Assembly (NCBI GenBank): GCA_034189085.1
Contig: JAXHVH010000047.1
Span: 1-15,805 of the forward strand
Origin: M55B129 sp034189085
GTDB taxonomy: Bacteria; Bacillota; Dethiobacteria; DTU022
DNA length: 15,805 nucleotides
Direction: 5' to 3'
The translations under genes were made by a program, and so were the position numbers. Positions 14,805-15,805 of this stretch are shown one piece after another; the first letter of the stretch is position 1, and each line of letters starts with the position of its first letter. Under the pieces are notes generated by a model. The model was not told where the DNA came from and ran no database searches. It saw nothing but the letters and a program-made list of their open reading frames with translations.

Positions 14805-15401
14805 TTATTCGCCCACTTTCCAAACTTCCCATACCCTGCCTACAAGGTCGGGGCCGGGTTTGAGGGTTTTCTTACCGGGCTGCCAGCCTGCCGGGGTCGG
14901 CTGCCCTGTTTCGCGGACCTGCTGGAAGGCCTGAACCTGGCGAACCAGTTCGGTGAAATTGCGGCCCACCGAGGGACTGAGTACTTCCATGGCCTGGATC
15001 ACCCCATCGGGATCGATAAGGAAACGGCCCCTTACATTAACACCGCCCGCTTCATCGTAGACCCCGTAAAGGCTGCCGATACGTCCACCAGTATCGGAAA
15101 GCATGGGAAAGGGCACTCCTCCGTCGACCATTTTTGACAGTTCAACTTCCTGCCAGATCTTGTGGGAATACTGGCTGTCTACACTGCATGAAAGCACTTC
15201 CACGCCGAGATCCTGCAGATCCTTATACCTGGCGGCAACTGACGCCAATTCTGTCGGTCAGACAAAGGTAAAATCGCCGGGGTAGAAACAAACCACAACC
15301 CACTTGCCATCATAATCTGAAAGTTTGATTTTCTTAAAGCCGCCGTCGACATAGGCATTTGCTTCGAAATCAGGCGCTTTCTGTCCTACCATAACACCCA
15401 T
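14805..15401 (-). CDS. Selenocysteine-containing peroxiredoxin (AhpC/TSA family), in-frame TGA read as Sec
   Basis: This encodes about 198 residues when the TGA at 15258-15260 is read as selenocysteine. Upstream of the TGA the frame gives MGVMVGQKAPDFEA, then VVVCFYPGDFTFV; downstream it gives PTELASVAARY. Together this is the peroxiredoxin active site (YPxDFTFVCPTEL) with the peroxidatic Cys replaced by the TGA codon. From the 15401 start the residues are P41, T45 and U48. Later landmarks are VLSCSVDS, GGVPFPMLSD and VRGRFLIDPDG (Arg of the active site). The C-terminus keeps the PAGWQPGKKTLKPGPD context of 2-Cys enzymes, but its resolving Cys is replaced (usually VCPAGW, here PTPAGW). The enzyme reduces peroxides with a thiol partner. 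GGAGG lies 7 bases before ATG 15401; an ATG at 15407 is too close to it. Read without Sec, only the part from 15248 or below is called. Confidence 0.88.
15229..15248 (-). promoter_or_regulatory. Bacterial SECIS-like hairpin following the Sec codon
   Basis: On the minus strand, 10 to 29 bases after the TGA, TTGGCG, loop TCAGTTGC and CGCCAG form a 6-bp stem (one U-G pair). The 8-base apical loop contains GU at bases 19-20 after the TGA. Bacterial SECIS elements bound by SelB lie in the coding region just behind the UGA, with a loop containing G/U at roughly this distance. The fold was done by eye and has not been energy-scored. Confidence 0.6.
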
Positions 15402-15570
15402 ATTCATACCTCCCATCTCTTAGTTTGAAAAACATTATTTGATATCTCCATCATTCATAAAATTACGGAGTGATACAACCTAATTTATATGACTGATGAT
15501 ATCCAGAAACTTACCCTCTCATGTCTCACCGGGTCAATGCCCTTACACTCCATCGTTCTGTTTTTGGATA

Positions 15571-15644
15571 AAAGCGGAGATAGTGTTTTAAGCTGTAATG
15601 CTGCCTCGGTGGGCTAATGGAGGTGACCTCCTTATCTCCGCTTT
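15571..15644 (-). ncRNA. Structured non-coding end of the IS110-family element; candidate bridge (guide) RNA region
   Basis: Downstream of the transposase stop, 12-base arms AAAGCGGAGATA (15571-15582) and TATCTCCGCTTT (15633-15644) are perfectly complementary. Between them lies a nested GGAGG-TGA-CCTCC hairpin (15619-15631). Non-coding ends of IS110/IS1111 elements encode guide RNAs; IS1111-group members carry them after the transposase. About 245 non-coding bases separate the transposase stop from the peroxiredoxin gene, enough for such an RNA. The outer boundary of the element is not identifiable from one end. The assignment as a guide RNA is inference. Confidence 0.35.
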
Positions 15645-15657
15645 ATCGGCTTTCTTT

Positions 15658-15804
15658 TTATGCAATTTGCTTTATTTGATTTTCCCTAAACTGATTAAAG
15701 ACTAACTCTGCCTCATAATGGGCTTGCTTTTTCACCAGGTGATAAATGATTGTTACTACCTTCTTGGCTATAACTACCAGTGCTTGCTTCTTTTTTAAAG
15801 GGTT
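15658..15804 (-). mobile_element. IS110-family transposase, C-terminal end (partial)
   Basis: Minus-strand frame from the window edge: NPLKKKQALVVIAKKVVTII, then YHLVKKQAHYEAELVFNQF, ending in a TAA at 15658-15660. The KKKQALVxIAxKxxxIIYxLxKK pattern is the usual C-terminal tail of IS110/IS116/IS902 (Transposase_20) DEDD-type recombinases. The catalytic domains lie right of the window. Only 48 residues are visible, so subgroup (IS110 or IS1111) and intactness are undetermined. Confidence 0.78.
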
Positions 15805-15805
15805 G

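Noticed and set aside
14805..15248. Peroxiredoxin as a 5'-truncated gene or frameshifted pseudogene
   Set aside because: The upstream half is in the same frame, has its own GGAGG and ATG, and the only interruption is a TGA exactly at the peroxidatic position, followed by a SECIS-like hairpin.

Overview
The window looks like a chromosomal segment from an anaerobic, selenocysteine-using Clostridia-type Firmicute, possibly Peptococcaceae- or Syntrophomonadaceae-like. The reasons are strong GGAGG ribosome-binding sites, TTG and GTG starts, U-tailed terminators, a tungsten-type aldehyde:ferredoxin oxidoreductase (AOR) gene, a GatCAB operon, and a selenoprotein peroxiredoxin. The genus is not determined. 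Mobile elements lie at both edges: the 5' end of a group II intron at 1-271 (minus) and the C-terminal end of an IS110-family transposase at 15658-15804 (minus).

Left part (1-2300). The intron sits immediately behind the transcription terminator of a YcgR-like PilZ gene (408-1055, minus), the usual niche of group IIC introns. Next come a decayed 5' fragment of a MATE efflux gene with its own terminator (minus), then a HAD phosphatase of the phosphoglycolate phosphatase type (plus).

Central part (2300-10580, plus). An FmdE-family metal-binding protein is followed by a complete oligopeptide/nickel-type ABC importer: lipoprotein binding protein, fused double ATPase and two permeases. An AOR-family oxidoreductase follows. 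A 20-bp palindrome just downstream of the FmdE -10 box recurs in imperfect form (15/20) upstream of the importer, suggesting one repressor controls both. I infer a metal or metal-chelate acquisition locus tied to a Mo/W-pterin enzyme; the substrate is unknown.

Right part (10600-15400, minus). gatC-gatA-gatB encode a tRNA-dependent amidotransferase with a surprising defect. GatA keeps its catalytic Lys, but the nucleophile Ser in SDTGGS is Ala and the GGSSGGS catalytic-Ser loop is shortened to GSAG. GatB also departs from its very conserved DYRYFPEPD motif. Upstream on the same strand are a macrodomain gene, with Ala at the usual catalytic Asp, and a peroxiredoxin whose peroxidatic Cys codon is an in-frame TGA. 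A SECIS-like hairpin directly follows that TGA. A Cys-only reading splits the gene and drops its active site, so gene callers will probably truncate it.

The most notable observations are the GatCAB with an apparently dead glutaminase subunit, the selenocysteine peroxiredoxin lacking a resolving Cys, and the putatively co-regulated FmdE/importer/AOR locus. The non-coding IS110 end contains a structured region that could encode a guide (bridge) RNA.
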